DNA of 64,000 bases from Mycolicibacillus parakoreensis (GCF_022370835.2 NZ_CP092365.1:1550001-1614000), one strand, 5' to 3'; shown: positions 24,262 through 33,506, counted from the stretch's first letter. Notes: a model not told the origin generated them from the letters alone. Numbers and translations are program-made.

Positions 24262-25707
24262 ATGACATCGAACAAGAAGAACACCACCAACAGTGGATCA
24301 GGCGATGACGACTGGTTCGGAGAACTGGTCATGTCGCTGTTCACCGCATCCGGGTATGTGCTGTGGTGGGCGGTGCTGTTCCCGGCGATCAGCGTGCCCA
24401 TCATCGCCAGCCTCGTCCTTGCTATCAGCCACGGCCCACGCGTGGGCCTGATCTGCGCGATCGTGTGCAGTGCCGGGTATGCGGGCTGGGCCTGGCTCCA
24501 ACCGGGGTCATTTCGCGCCTGGGTGACCGAACCGGTACGGCGGCGCTGGCTCACGTGGTCGCGCTACACCCGCACCTGGGAATCGACCTGCACCTTGCAC
24601 GGCCTGACCGCCACCCTCGGCGGACGCACTCTCACTCCCACCCTGCGCACGGTGACGATCGGTAAAACCACCGATGTGCTCGTGGTGCGGATCGTCACCG
24701 GCCAGTCCGTGGCAGATTGGCATAAACAGTCCGACGCGCTGGCCGCCGCGTGGCGCGCCGGCCGCATCAGCATCACCGCCATCTCGCCCGGCGAACTGCG
24801 CATCACGTTAATGCGCGCAGACGTGCTGGCTGAACCGATCGCCCTGCCCATGCCAACCCCGGCCACCCCGGTCGATCTGGTGTCGGTGCGGGTCGGGATC
24901 ACCGAAACGCGACATTGGTGGCAGGTGCCGCTGCTCGGTCACCACGTGCTGATCGCCGGGGCAACCGGCGCAGGCAAAGGCTCAGTGCTGTGGTCGTTGA
25001 TCGCCGGCATTGCCCCCGCGGTGAAGACCGGGCTGGTCCGGTTGTGTGTCATCGACCCCAAAGGCGGCATGGAACTCGGTGCCGGAGCACCCCTGTTCAC
25101 CGTGTTCACCCACGACGCCACCGACACCACCCTGGAGTTGCTACGCCAGCTCGTCACGGTGATGCACGCCCGGGCGAATCGTCTGCGCGGCCACACCCGC
25201 CTACACACCCCCACGACGTCGGAGCCGTTGTTCGTTGCGGTGATCGATGAGATCGCCGCACTGACCGCATACGTGACCGACCGCAAGGTCCGCACCGAAG
25301 TCGAACAACTCCTGGGCCTGCTGCTCTCCCAAGGCCGCGCAGTCGGCATCAGCGTGGTCGCCGCGGTCCAAGACCCGGCCAAAGACACCCTGCCGGTACG
25401 GCAGCTGTTCACGGTGCGGATCGGGTTGCGGCTGACCGAAGCCACCCAAACCACCATGGTCCTCGGCCAAGGGGCGCGCGATGCCGGGGCAGAATGCGAC
25501 CGCATCCCCGACACCACCCCCGGGGTGGGCTACATGATGGTTGACGGCACCGCCCACGCCCAGCGGGTGCGGGCCTTTCACGTCACCGACCACGACATTA
25601 CCGCCCTGGCCAGCCGGTTCCGCCGAACCGCGAGGCGACCGAACAAGCCCCACCAGCCACACAACACCGATACCGGCCACACCGCGAGTGAGGGCAGCGG
25701 TGAATAG
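24262..25707 (+). CDS. FtsK/SpoIIIE-type conjugative DNA translocase (TraB/TraSA-like)
   Basis: 481 aa from ATG 24262, with GGAGGG upstream. Two transmembrane segments lie near residues 25-75 (VLWWAVLFPAISVPIIASLV and GLICAIVCSAGYAGWAWL). The ATPase domain follows, with Walker A GATGAGKGS near 233-241, VIDPKGGMELG, and Walker B LFVAVIDEIAAL near 330. QDPAKDTLPVRQLF is typical of the FtsK clade. In actinomycete elements this protein alone pumps double-stranded DNA between mycelial or cell compartments. It overlaps the replication initiator by 8 bp. Short for TraB, lacking an obvious C-terminal winged-helix domain. Confidence 0.92.
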   Translation: MTSNKKNTTNSGSGDDDWFGELVMSLFTASGYVLWWAVLFPAISVPIIASLVLAISHGPRVGLICAIVCSAGYAGWAWLQPGSFRAWVTEPVRRRWLTWSRYTRTWESTCTLHGLTATLGGRTLTPTLRTVTIGKTTDVLVVRIVTGQSVADWHKQSDALAAAWRAGRISITAISPGELRITLMRADVLAEPIALPMPTPATPVDLVSVRVGITETRHWWQVPLLGHHVLIAGATGAGKGSVLWSLIAGIAPAVKTGLVRLCVIDPKGGMELGAGAPLFTVFTHDATDTTLELLRQLVTVMHARANRLRGHTRLHTPTTSEPLFVAVIDEIAALTAYVTDRKVRTEVEQLLGLLLSQGRAVGISVVAAVQDPAKDTLPVRQLFTVRIGLRLTEATQTTMVLGQGARDAGAECDRIPDTTPGVGYMMVDGTAHAQRVRAFHVTDHDITALASRFRRTARRPNKPHQPHNTDTGHTASEGSGE

Positions 25708-27190
25708 CTCCACGACATCGGCGCAGCTTGTCCTACCGGGTGTTCCGGATACAGCTGACACCGCCCGGGTGGTCGAGCAGATGGTGCGGCGCGCCGCCTC
25801 GATGGGATACGAATCCTGGTGGCGACGAGCAGAATCCGTCGGATTCTGCGCCCACCCCATCCAGCTGATCGGTGCCGATGAGTACGGGCGTCAGCGGGTG
25901 GTATGGACGCGCTGCAACAACCGTCGCGCCCACATCTGCCCCTCCTGCTCGGATCTCTACGCCCGCGACACCTGGCAACTCGTGCACGCCGGTGCCGCTG
26001 GCGGTCACCACGGCATGCCCACCACGGTGGCCGATCATCCGCAAGTGTTTGTCACTCTCACCGCACCGAGCTTCGGGGCCGTCCACACCGCCACGAAGTC
26101 ACGGGAGAAGGCAGCGCAGGTGTGCCGCGACCAGCACCGGGTCGGCGGCTACCGACGCTGCCCGCATGGAAAACAATTGTGGTGCAGCATGTCCCATGAT
26201 CATGGCGACGAGCGGGTCGGCCAGCCGCTGTGTCCGGAGTGCTACGACTATGCCGGGCATGTGCTGTTCACGTGGCACCTGCCCGAACTGTGGCGACGCT
26301 TCACCATCACCCTGCGGCGCGCCCTACGCAAAAGCCTGAAAGCCGCCGGAGTTGACCCGGATACGGTGCGAGTGAGCTTCATCAAGATCGTCGAACTGCA
26401 AGCCCGCGCTATCCCACACATCCACGCACTGATCCGCCTGGATCCCCACGACGACCTTGACCGCCCCGGGTGGGAATCACCTATCGGTGCAGTCGAACTC
26501 GCTAAGGTCATCCAGTACGCCATCCGCACCGTCACACTCACCGTCAACGACCCGACAGCCGATGGCGGTGGGCAGACGATACGGTTCGGCACACAGATCG
26601 ACACCCAACCGCTAACCGCATCGGTGGATCCGCCGCCAAATGAGCACAATTCAGGCTCAAGCCGGTCCATGTCTAGCCGGCTGGTGGCGCGCTATCTCGC
26701 CAAGTATGTCACCAAATCCTTGGCAGCCCTCGGAATCAGCGCACGCCGCCTATCTACGGAAGCCATACCCGACCTGGACGTGTCCGAGCATGTGCGGACC
26801 ATCCTGACCACCATCAGCGATCTCGCGGACAAAGGACTGTCCGGCATCGGGCGGTGGTTGCACACCCTCGGATTCCGCGGCCACATCACCAGCAAATCCC
26901 GCCGTTATTCGACTACCATGACCGTGCTGCGCGAACAGCGCGCCATTTGGACGCGTCAGGAAAGCTCGAAAAGCACTGCATACCAATACGATCCCGACTG
27001 TGACTTCGCCGGTGGCGATGATCTGGTGGCGTGGGAGTTTGACCGTGCCGGCCCCGGCAGCCTCGGCGATCGCAGTCTCGTCTATTCCGCGGCCCTCCAA
27101 CGTATTCACATCCGCCGCATCGGACTAGTGGAAGCCCGTCGCCACACACGCAGCCAGCATTGGGATCCACCAGGGGCAAGCGATGGCTGA
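25700..27190 (+). CDS. RepSA-like replication initiator
   Basis: 496 aa from the GTG at 25700, which overlaps the translocase end. An N-terminal cysteine-rich segment, TRCNNRRAHICPSCSDLYA, looks zinc-binding. A HUH-type motif PHIHALIRL lies near residue 238 and a candidate catalytic tyrosine region ARYLAKYVTKS near 330, in the order expected for rolling-circle initiators. Overall wording matches RepSA proteins of actinomycete integrative elements. It would nick the element origin after excision and allow multicopy replication before transfer. The origin was not identified. Confidence 0.88.
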   Translation: MNSSTTSAQLVLPGVPDTADTARVVEQMVRRAASMGYESWWRRAESVGFCAHPIQLIGADEYGRQRVVWTRCNNRRAHICPSCSDLYARDTWQLVHAGAAGGHHGMPTTVADHPQVFVTLTAPSFGAVHTATKSREKAAQVCRDQHRVGGYRRCPHGKQLWCSMSHDHGDERVGQPLCPECYDYAGHVLFTWHLPELWRRFTITLRRALRKSLKAAGVDPDTVRVSFIKIVELQARAIPHIHALIRLDPHDDLDRPGWESPIGAVELAKVIQYAIRTVTLTVNDPTADGGGQTIRFGTQIDTQPLTASVDPPPNEHNSGSSRSMSSRLVARYLAKYVTKSLAALGISARRLSTEAIPDLDVSEHVRTILTTISDLADKGLSGIGRWLHTLGFRGHITSKSRRYSTTMTVLREQRAIWTRQESSKSTAYQYDPDCDFAGGDDLVAWEFDRAGPGSLGDRSLVYSAALQRIHIRRIGLVEARRHTRSQHWDPPGASDG

Positions 27191-27380
27191 ACGATGCCCA
27201 ACCCCACATGCTCGCTCCGAATGTGACGCTCGAATTAATGCACCGAGCATGTCAGAGGGAGGTGTTCAAATTGACCTGCCGAACCGGAATCGGCTTCCGC
27301 GCGAGGCCAACCGCGCGCTGGTAAACGTCATACTGGCTGTGCGGGACCGGACCCGCGGATCACGAAGGGAAGTGGCATGA
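27183..27380 (+). CDS. small coupled ORF between rep and recombinase genes
   Basis: 65 aa. Its ATG overlaps the end of the replication gene by 8 nt and its stop overlaps the recombinase ATG (ATGA), so it is likely translated as part of the operon. The middle NRNRLPREANRALVNVILAV could form one amphipathic helix; no helix-turn-helix or cysteine motif is evident. The position between rep and recombinase is where tyrosine-integrase elements carry an excisionase, and serine recombinases use recombination directionality factors, so that is the working guess. I do not recognise the sequence. Confidence 0.55.
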   Translation: MAERCPTPHARSECDARINAPSMSEGGVQIDLPNRNRLPREANRALVNVILAVRDRTRGSRREVA

Positions 27381-29023
27381 GCCTCAGGTTCGCTTTCTAT
27401 GGCCGAGTGAGTACCGAGGACGCTCAAGATCCCGAGGCGAGCCGCAGCTGGCAGAAACGTCGTGCCATCGATCTGATCACTCCGCATGGCGGAGTCCTCG
27501 CTGTCGACTACTTCGATATAGGTCAAAGCCGTTCGCTTCCCTGGAAACGCAGACCGGAGGCTTCACGTCTGCTTGCAGATGTCACTTCTCGTGACCGTGG
27601 CTTCGATGCCGTGGTGATCGGGGAACCTGCTCGCGCGTTCTACGGACCGCAATTTGCGCTCACTTTCCCGGTGCTCACGCACTACGGGGTTGGCCTATGG
27701 GTGCCTGAAGTCGGCGGAGCGGTTGATCCCGGATCCGAGGCACACGACCTCGTGATGACGCTCTTCGGCGGTATGAGCAAGGGAGAACGCGCACGAATCC
27801 AGATGCGCGTCCGTACCGCGATGTCGGCACTCGCGCAGGACACAACCAGATACCTCGGCGGTCGCCCACCGTACGGGTATCGACTCGTCGATGCCGGCCC
27901 GCATCCCAACCCTGCCAAGGCAAGTCTTGGGCAGCGGCTCCATCGTCTCGAACCCGACCCCGCGACATGTTCGGTCGTCGAGCGGATCTACCGCATGTAC
28001 GCCGATGGTGCTGGCTTGCGCTTCATCGCACAGCAGCTCACCGACGATGGAGTGCCATCACCAAGCCAATATGACCCGGAGCGGAACCGGCACCGTGATC
28101 CGCGCGGATGGTCCCATTCGGCGATCCGCGCAATCCTCGACAACCCGGCGTACCGCGGTATTCGTGTGTGGGGCAAGCAGGAGAAATACGAGGTCTTGGT
28201 CAACCCCGACGATGTCGCTGCCGGGTACGAGACTCGCATGCGGTGGCGTGACGAGGTCGACTGGATCGCACCTGACCGGCGAACGCACGAAGCGCTGATC
28301 ACTGACGAGCTGGCGCGGGCTGTCCGACTTCGGATGCAGGCGCGGCGGGGTCCGGGTCTTGTGTGTAGCAGAGAATCGACGGTGCCATATGCGCTGCGCG
28401 GGCTGCTGTTCTGTGCCGCATGTGGACGCCGCATGCAGGGCGCCGCCCGGCCGGGGAAGCAAACAACGCGGATCCTCTACCGTTGTGAGTTCGGCAAGTC
28501 ACGTTCTGTACCTGTGGACCTGAGTGATCATCCGCGCACCGTCTATCTCCGCGAAGACGCAGTGACAGCGCGACTCGACGAATGGATCGCCACTCTGGCC
28601 GATCCAGAAGACCTCGCACGCGGGCAAGACGTGGACCCGGCGGCCGGACCTGGCTACGCCGCCTTGCAGCGCCAGCTGAGCGAGGCGAATGCCAAAGTGG
28701 CTGCCTTGATCACCGCCGTGGAGTCTGGCGTGGCCGTTGAGGATCTAACTGCTGCGTTGCGTCAACGTACCGCCGAGCGCGACGAGCTGAGGGCACGCGT
28801 TGAGCGAGTGGCGCGGCCCCGCGCCATGTGTGCCGCCGAGATCAGTGAGTTAGTTAAGGAGTTAGGCGGACTGTCGGTCATCCTCGGCGCGGCAACCGGA
28901 GCTGAGCGCGCCGAGGTGTACGCAAGCTTGGGCCTGCGTCTCGACTACGACCCGCATCTTCGGCGAGTCACGGCGACTGCCGACCTGAGTCGTGTCGCCG
29001 GATGTGTCCGAGGGGGGACTTGA
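27377..29023 (+). CDS. large serine recombinase (integrase)
   Basis: 548 aa. The resolvase-type catalytic domain opens with FAFYGRVSTEDAQDP, nucleophilic Ser at residue 12, and has GGMSKGERARIQMRVRTAM as the long helix. The recombinase domain follows (GGRPPYGYRLVD, DDGVPSP, WSHSAIRAILDNPAYRG). The zinc ribbon is in LFCAACGRRMQG plus YRCEFGK, and a coiled-coil segment lies near 430-480 (LSEANAKVAALITAVESGV). It integrates and, with a directionality factor, excises the element. The last six codons and the stop lie inside the 3' end of tRNA-Leu, so the C-terminus is probably completed by the target site. Confidence 0.94.
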   Translation: MSLRFAFYGRVSTEDAQDPEASRSWQKRRAIDLITPHGGVLAVDYFDIGQSRSLPWKRRPEASRLLADVTSRDRGFDAVVIGEPARAFYGPQFALTFPVLTHYGVGLWVPEVGGAVDPGSEAHDLVMTLFGGMSKGERARIQMRVRTAMSALAQDTTRYLGGRPPYGYRLVDAGPHPNPAKASLGQRLHRLEPDPATCSVVERIYRMYADGAGLRFIAQQLTDDGVPSPSQYDPERNRHRDPRGWSHSAIRAILDNPAYRGIRVWGKQEKYEVLVNPDDVAAGYETRMRWRDEVDWIAPDRRTHEALITDELARAVRLRMQARRGPGLVCSRESTVPYALRGLLFCAACGRRMQGAARPGKQTTRILYRCEFGKSRSVPVDLSDHPRTVYLREDAVTARLDEWIATLADPEDLARGQDVDPAAGPGYAALQRQLSEANAKVAALITAVESGVAVEDLTAALRQRTAERDELRARVERVARPRAMCAAEISELVKELGGLSVILGAATGAERAEVYASLGLRLDYDPHLRRVTATADLSRVAGCVRGGT

Positions 29024-29090
29024 ACCCCCACGCCCGTTAATAGGGCACTAGCACCTCAAGCTAGCGCGTCTGCCATTCCGCCACTCGGAC
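29005..29090 (-). tRNA. tRNA-Leu (anticodon GAG)
   Basis: 86 nt on the minus strand. Acceptor stem GTCCGAG pairs with CTCGGAC, discriminator A, no encoded CCA. The anticodon stem CTAGC/GCTAG encloses loop TTGAGGT, giving anticodon GAG for codon CUC. The long variable arm with TGCCC and GGGCG and the T-loop GGTTCAAGTCC confirm a class II leucine tRNA. The serine recombinase gene overlaps its 3' end by 19 nt, so this is the integration target. Confidence 0.95.
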
Positions 29091-29192
29091 CGCACCCCCC
29101 ACAACGTCGGGGCAGTTAAGGCTATCGGATCACGTTGGGTGGACCCAAACCCGGCGGGCCGCAGCGCGGGTGCGATGGTAGGAAAGGTGAGT

Positions 29193-30536
29193 GTGAGCCC
29201 CGCCCGCCCCGCCCCGACCGCCCGCGAGGAGGTGGTCGAGCTCGTCAGTCGGCTGATCCGGTTCGACACCACCAACACCGGAGAGCCCGAGACCACCGTG
29301 GGCGAGGCCGACTGCGCGCACTGGGTTGCCGCCCAACTGGAGGCCGTGGGGTATCAGACCGAGTACGTCGAATCCGGGGCGCCGGGGCGCGGCAACGTGA
29401 TCACCCGGTTGGCCGGTGCCGACCCGACGCGCGGCGCGCTGCTGATCCACGGGCACCTCGACGTCGTGCCCGCCGAACCCGCCGACTGGAGCGTGCACCC
29501 GTTCTCCGGGGCGGTGGAGGACGGCTACGTGTGGGGCCGCGGCGCGGTCGACATGAAGAACATGATCGGCATGATGATCGCGGTGGCCCGCCGGTTCAAA
29601 CGCACCGGGGTGGTGCCGCCGCGGGATCTGGTGTTCGCCTTCGTCGCCGACGAGGAGGCCGGCGGACGCTACGGGGCCCAATGGCTCGTCGAACACCGTC
29701 CCGACCTGTTCGCCGGGGTCACCGAGGCGATCGGGGAGGTGGGCGGTTTCTCGTTGACCGTGCCGCGCCGCGACGGCGGGGAGCGGCGGCTGTATCTGAT
29801 CGAGACCGCCGAGAAAGGCATGCGCTGGATGCGGCTGACCGCGCGCGGTCGGGCCGGCCACGGGTCGATGATCCACGACGACAATGCGGTCACGGCCGTC
29901 GCCGAGGCGGTGGCCGCGCTGGGCCGGCACCGGTTCCCGCTGGTGCTCAACGAATCGGTGGAGCAGTTCCTCGCCGCGGTGGCCGAGGAGACCGGTCACG
30001 ACTTCGACCCCGAATCGCCGGACCTGGAGGGCAGCATCGCCAAACTGGGGCCGATCGCCCGGCTGATCGGGGCGACACTGCGCGACACCGTCAACCCCAC
30101 CATGCTGCACGCCGGGTACAAGGCCAACGTGATCCCCGCGGTCGCCGAGGCGGTGCTGGACTGCCGGGTGCTGCCCGGCCGGCAGGCCGCGTTCGAGGCC
30201 GAGATCGACGAGTTGATCGGCCCGGACGTCAGCCGCGAGTGGATCACCGCGCTGGACGCCTACGAAACCGGATTCGACGGTGCGCTGGTCGACGCGATGA
30301 ACACGGCGCTGCTGGCCGTCGACCCCGACGCCCGCACCGTGCCCTACATGCTGTCGGGGGGCACCGACGCCAAGGCGTTCAGCCGGCTGGGGATCCGGTG
30401 TTTCGGCTACATCCCCCTGCGGCTACCCCCCGAGCTGGACTTCACCGCGTTGTTCCACGGTGTCGACGAGCGGGTGCCCGTCGACGCCCTGGAGTTCGGC
30501 ACCGAGGTGCTCGAACACTTCCTGACCCACTGTTAG
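29193..30536 (+). CDS. M20 family metallopeptidase (Rv2141c-like)
   Basis: 447 aa from GTG 29193, chosen because AGGAAAGG precedes it by 5 nt and the length matches the M. tuberculosis homolog; ATG 29175 or GTG 29187 are alternatives. M20 zinc-site motifs: [14 protein letters not shown] (first His and Asp), GRGAVDMKN, the general base in DEEAGGRYG, and a late His-containing segment [11 protein letters not shown]. The lid domain contains [13 protein letters not shown]. The family comprises aminoacylases, carboxypeptidases and DapE-like enzymes; the precise substrate is unknown. It starts the conserved chromosomal block next to tRNA-Leu. Confidence 0.9.
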   Translation: MSPARPAPTAREEVVELVSRLIRFDTTNTGEPETTVGEADCAHWVAAQLEAVGYQTEYVESGAPGRGNVITRLAGADPTRGALLIHGHLDVVPAEPADWSVHPFSGAVEDGYVWGRGAVDMKNMIGMMIAVARRFKRTGVVPPRDLVFAFVADEEAGGRYGAQWLVEHRPDLFAGVTEAIGEVGGFSLTVPRRDGGERRLYLIETAEKGMRWMRLTARGRAGHGSMIHDDNAVTAVAEAVAALGRHRFPLVLNESVEQFLAAVAEETGHDFDPESPDLEGSIAKLGPIARLIGATLRDTVNPTMLHAGYKANVIPAVAEAVLDCRVLPGRQAAFEAEIDELIGPDVSREWITALDAYETGFDGALVDAMNTALLAVDPDARTVPYMLSGGTDAKAFSRLGIRCFGYIPLRLPPELDFTALFHGVDERVPVDALEFGTEVLEHFLTHC

Positions 30537-30556
30537 CACCCACGAAAGGAACATCG

Positions 30557-31093
30557 ATGAGTACGAGCGCATCGCCGGACCCATACGCCGCCCTGCCGCA
30601 GCTGCCGAGTTTCACGCTGACCTCCACGTCGGTCACCGACGGTCAGCCGCTGGGCAACGCCCAGGTCTCCGGCATCATGGGCGCCGGCGGCCAGGACGAG
30701 AGCCCGCAGCTGAGCTGGTCGGGGTTCCCGGAGGAGACCCGCAGCTTCGCGGTCACCGTCTACGACCCCGATGCCCCCACCGCCTCCGGGTTCTGGCACT
30801 GGGCGGTGGCCAACCTGCCGGCCACCGCCACCGAGCTGCCCGCCGGAGCCGGGGACGGCAGCCTGCTGCCCGGTGACGCGCTGACCCTGGTCAACGACGC
30901 CGGGATGCGCCGCTACGTCGGGGCCGCCCCGCCCGCCGGGCACGGCGTGCACCGCTACTACATCGCGGTGCACGCGGTGAAGGTGGAGAAACTGGATCTG
31001 CCCGAGGACGCCAGCCCGGCCTTTCTGGGGTTCAACCTGTTCATGAACGCCATCGCCCGCGCGGTCATCGTCGGCACCTATGAGCAGCACTGA
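30557..31093 (+). CDS. PEBP (YbhB/YbcL) family protein, Rv2140c-like
   Basis: 178 aa from ATG 30557, 20 bp after the peptidase stop. Phosphatidylethanolamine-binding protein signatures are present: [23 protein letters not shown] near residue 68 and [14 protein letters not shown] near 130, which form the anion-binding pocket. The N-terminal [14 protein letters not shown] is typical of bacterial members. The M. tuberculosis homolog is a cytosolic dimer whose natural ligand is uncertain. The last codons fall in a 10-bp tandem repeat (31081-31120) and a hairpin follows. Confidence 0.93.
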   Translation: MSTSASPDPYAALPQLPSFTLTSTSVTDGQPLGNAQVSGIMGAGGQDESPQLSWSGFPEETRSFAVTVYDPDAPTASGFWHWAVANLPATATELPAGAGDGSLLPGDALTLVNDAGMRRYVGAAPPAGHGVHRYYIAVHAVKVEKLDLPEDASPAFLGFNLFMNAIARAVIVGTYEQH

Positions 31094-31120
31094 GCAGTAC
31101 TGAGCAGTGTTGAGTCGTAC
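31081..31120. repeat. four tandem 10-bp repeats spanning the stop of the PEBP gene
   Basis: Units are TGAGCAGCAC, TGAGCAGTAC, TGAGCAGTGT and TGAGTCGTAC, head to tail. The first encodes the final residues of the PEBP protein and the second begins with its stop codon. Confidence 0.75.
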
Positions 31121-31123
31121 TGG

Positions 31124-31155
31124 CCCCGCCTGCTCGCGGCGGTGACCGGGCGGGG
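31124..31155. terminator. hairpin between convergent PEBP and pyrD genes
   Basis: CCCCGCC (31124-31130) pairs with GGCGGGG (31149-31155) across an 18-nt loop. It abuts the pyrD stop codon (31156-31158) and follows the PEBP stop by 30 bp, so it could serve both strands. Confidence 0.5.
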
Positions 31156-32229
31156 TCAGTCGACGGCGGAACCGACCGCCTGCGTCAGCGAGGTGAACCC
31201 GCCGGCGCGCAGCCGGGCGGCGAGCCCGGCGTGCAGGTCGCGGGCCCACAGCCCGCCGCCGTAGACGAAGCCGGTGTAGCCCTGCAGCAGCGCGGCGCCG
31301 GCGGTGATGCGGTCCCAGGCGTCGTCGACGGTCTCGATGCCGCCGACACTGATCAGCACCAGTCGATCGCCGACGCGGGCGCGCAGGCGACGCAGCACCG
31401 CCAGCGACCGGGCGGCCACCGGCGGCCCGGAGATCCCGCCGGGGCCCAGCGCGTCGACGTCGGCGGTGGCCAGCCCCGCACGCGAGATCGTGGTGTTGGT
31501 GGCGACGATGCCGGCCACCCCCAGTTCCACGGCCAGATCGGCGATCGCGTCGATGTCGTCGTCGGACAGATCCGGGGCGATTTTCACCAGGACCGGGGTG
31601 GCGGTCTCGGCGCGGACCGCGGCCAGGATCGGGCGCAGCGCGGACACCGCCTGCAGATCCCGCAACCCGGGGGTGTTCGGCGAGCTGACGTTGACCACCA
31701 GATAGGCGGCGAGCGGTCCCAGCAGCCGGGCACTGTAGCGGTAGTCGTCGACCGCCCGCTGCGGCGGGGTCAGCTTGGTCTTGCCGATGTTGACCCCGAT
31801 CGGCACGTCGCGGGTCGCCGGTCCGGCCCCGGCGAGCCGGGCCGCCAGGGCCGCCGCCCCGGCGTTGTTGAACCCCATCCGATTGAGCAACGCCCGGTCG
31901 GCGGGCAGCCGGAACAGCCGCGGCCGCGGGTTGCCCGGCTGCGCCTCGGCGGTGACGGTGCCGACTTCGGCGTAGCCGAACCCGAGCGCGCCCCAGCCGG
32001 CGACCCCGGTGCCGTCCTTGTCGAACCCGGCGGCCAGCCCGAGCGGGCCGGGAAAGCGCACCCCGAACACGGTGCTGGCCAGCACCGGGTCGGTCGGGGC
32101 CAGGGCGCGGCGCAGCCGACGGCGCAGCGGCGCGGGTGCGGTCGCGGCGCGCAACGCGGCGAAGACCATCGTGTGGATGCGCTCGGGCGGGACGGTGAAC
32201 AACACCCGCCGCATCAGCCGATAGGCCAT
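31156..32229 (-). CDS. pyrD: dihydroorotate dehydrogenase, quinone-dependent
   Basis: 357 aa, equal to the usual mycobacterial length. Class 2 features: an N-terminal membrane-associating helix ([20 protein letters not shown]), FMN and substrate residues in [43 protein letters not shown] with the catalytic Ser region, [11 protein letters not shown] and [13 protein letters not shown]. It oxidises dihydroorotate to orotate in pyrimidine synthesis and passes electrons to menaquinone. The start ATG directly abuts the stop of the DUF5703-like gene upstream (TAG then ATG), indicating one operon with lppL. Confidence 0.97.
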   Translation of the reverse strand: MAYRLMRRVLFTVPPERIHTMVFAALRAATAPAPLRRRLRRALAPTDPVLASTVFGVRFPGPLGLAAGFDKDGTGVAGWGALGFGYAEVGTVTAEAQPGNPRPRLFRLPADRALLNRMGFNNAGAAALAARLAGAGPATRDVPIGVNIGKTKLTPPQRAVDDYRYSARLLGPLAAYLVVNVSSPNTPGLRDLQAVSALRPILAAVRAETATPVLVKIAPDLSDDDIDAIADLAVELGVAGIVATNTTISRAGLATADVDALGPGGISGPPVAARSLAVLRRLRARVGDRLVLISVGGIETVDDAWDRITAGAALLQGYTGFVYGGGLWARDLHAGLAARLRAGGFTSLTQAVGSAVD

Positions 32230-32472
32230 CTAGTGCTCCGGTCGGTCGAGAAGGTGGGGCGTTTTCTTGCGCCGCAACAGCACTCGGCGGCTCCCGTCGT
32301 TGTACAGCCGGACCCGGGTCAGCTCCCAGCCGCGGTACTCCGCCTCGATCGACAACCGGATCGACGCGGTGAGCCGCGACACCTCCGGGGGCAGACGCAG
32401 CGGCACCCATTCGTAGTCGTCGGAGAGCCCGCTGCGCCAGCCGGCCGGCCACCGGCTCGGGGTGCTGCTCAC
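32230..32472 (-). CDS. DUF5703-like small conserved protein
   Basis: 80 aa, GTG start overlapping the stop of the lipoprotein gene upstream (GTGA). The sequence is basic and beta-rich: YEWVPLRLPPEVSRLTASIR, then EYRGWELTRVRLYNDGSRRV. It resembles the actinobacterial DUF5703 family, for which no function is established. It sits in a tight operon lppL-this gene-pyrD with no spacing to pyrD. There is no signal peptide or membrane segment. Confidence 0.75.
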   Translation of the reverse strand: MSSTPSRWPAGWRSGLSDDYEWVPLRLPPEVSRLTASIRLSIEAEYRGWELTRVRLYNDGSRRVLLRRKKTPHLLDRPEH

Positions 32473-33506
32473 CGCCGCCGTTCCGGGTGCTCGATCACCT
32501 GCACGCCGTCGCCGACACCGGACACCACGTACAGGGTGTCGGCGTCGTCATCGAAAGCCAGCACGTTGGGTTGCCGCACGGTCGGATAGCGCACCTTCTC
32601 CACGGGGATCCCGCTGCTCAGATCGTAGCCAACGACGGTGTTGGTGCCCGTCTGCGCCACCCACGCCAAGGTGGCCGAGCCGGCCAGGCCGTACGGGGCG
32701 TCGGGCACCGGGTAGGACTGCCGCAGGACCAGCGGGTCGGCGCCGAACACCAGCAGCTGCCCGCCGCGGGTGTCGGCGGCCAGCACCCGCCCGGCCGGGT
32801 CGGCGGCCAGCGTGGTCGCGCCCGCTCCGGCGCGCAACGACTGGCGGGGATCGCCGTCCGGGCCGATCGAGGTCACCGACGTCTGCCCGCGGTCGAGGAC
32901 CACCGCCACATCGCCCTGGGTGACGATCGCGTCGACCCGGGCGAAGTCCCGGTGGCGTTTGGCCACCGCGGTCTCCGACGCCAGCGTGTACACGGTGCCC
33001 TCGGCGCTGCCGAGCACCAGGTTGCCGTCGGCCCGGCGCGCGATCGCGGTGAACTCGACGTCGCCGGCGTCATCGACCTCGATGCGGTTGGCGTGCCCGG
33101 CCGCCAGGTCGACGATGAAATAGCCACCCCGGGTGGCCAGGTACGCGGTGCCGTGGCCGTCGCCGGCGAGCGCGCTGGCCGGCCCCGGCAGGGCGATGGT
33201 GTGCAGCTCGCCGGCGTGCAGCACGGCCAGGCTGGTCGGGGTCTGCGGATCCGCGCCGGGCACCAGCACGGCCAGCCCGGCCCCGGCGTCGACGATCGCC
33301 GCGCGCGCCCGGCCCGCCAGCGGATGCACCGTGCCGGCCGGCGTGTGGGCGGTCGGCGGGGAGGCCGCGGGGGTGGCCGTCGGGATCGTGCGAGGCGTGG
33401 TGTCGATGGGGCTGCGCGAACATCCCACCGTGGCGGCGAGCACCGCGACGACCAGCACCCACCCCGGCAGCGACGAGCGGAGGGCGCGGCAGGCGAGGTT
33501 GGGCAA
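32469..33506 (-). CDS. lppL: LppL-like lipoprotein, beta-propeller
   Basis: 345 aa from a TTG at 33504-33506, preceded by GAAGG with 7-nt spacing; this start places the signal peptide correctly, whereas the longer frame begins with a non-signal leader. Signal segment LPGWVLVVAVLAATVGC gives lipidated Cys29. The mature part has repeated blade-like segments (AFDDDADTLYVVSGVGDGVQ, GSATLAWVAQTGTNTVVGYD, VLAADTRGGQLLVFGADP) typical of YncE-like propellers. It is anchored at the outer face of the cell membrane. M. tuberculosis LppL (Rv2138) occupies the same position next to pyrD. Function unknown. Confidence 0.87.
   Translation of the reverse strand: MPNLACRALRSSLPGWVLVVAVLAATVGCSRSPIDTTPRTIPTATPAASPPTAHTPAGTVHPLAGRARAAIVDAGAGLAVLVPGADPQTPTSLAVLHAGELHTIALPGPASALAGDGHGTAYLATRGGYFIVDLAAGHANRIEVDDAGDVEFTAIARRADGNLVLGSAEGTVYTLASETAVAKRHRDFARVDAIVTQGDVAVVLDRGQTSVTSIGPDGDPRQSLRAGAGATTLAADPAGRVLAADTRGGQLLVFGADPLVLRQSYPVPDAPYGLAGSATLAWVAQTGTNTVVGYDLSSGIPVEKVRYPTVRQPNVLAFDDDADTLYVVSGVGDGVQVIEHPERRR

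Larger units (their letters stand above)
21694..29016. mobile_element. AICE-like integrative conjugative element, serine-recombinase type, at tRNA-Leu
   Basis: The gene set HD, Nudix, XRE/DUF5919 regulator, SCO3933-type protein, FtsK/TraB translocase, RepSA-like initiator and site-specific recombinase is that of actinomycete integrative and conjugative elements such as pSAM2 and relatives, which move double-stranded DNA with a single FtsK-like pump. The recombinase gene ends inside tRNA-Leu, fixing the right end. The left end is drawn at CGAGGGGG (21694), the only short sequence shared with the right junction that I found in the gene-free gap. The left end is therefore provisional. Confidence 0.65.

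Noticed and set aside
30533..32452. Long minus-strand open frame overlapping the PEBP gene and pyrD
   Set aside because: Shadow of real genes in other frames; Arg/Ala/Gly-rich and without recognisable motifs.
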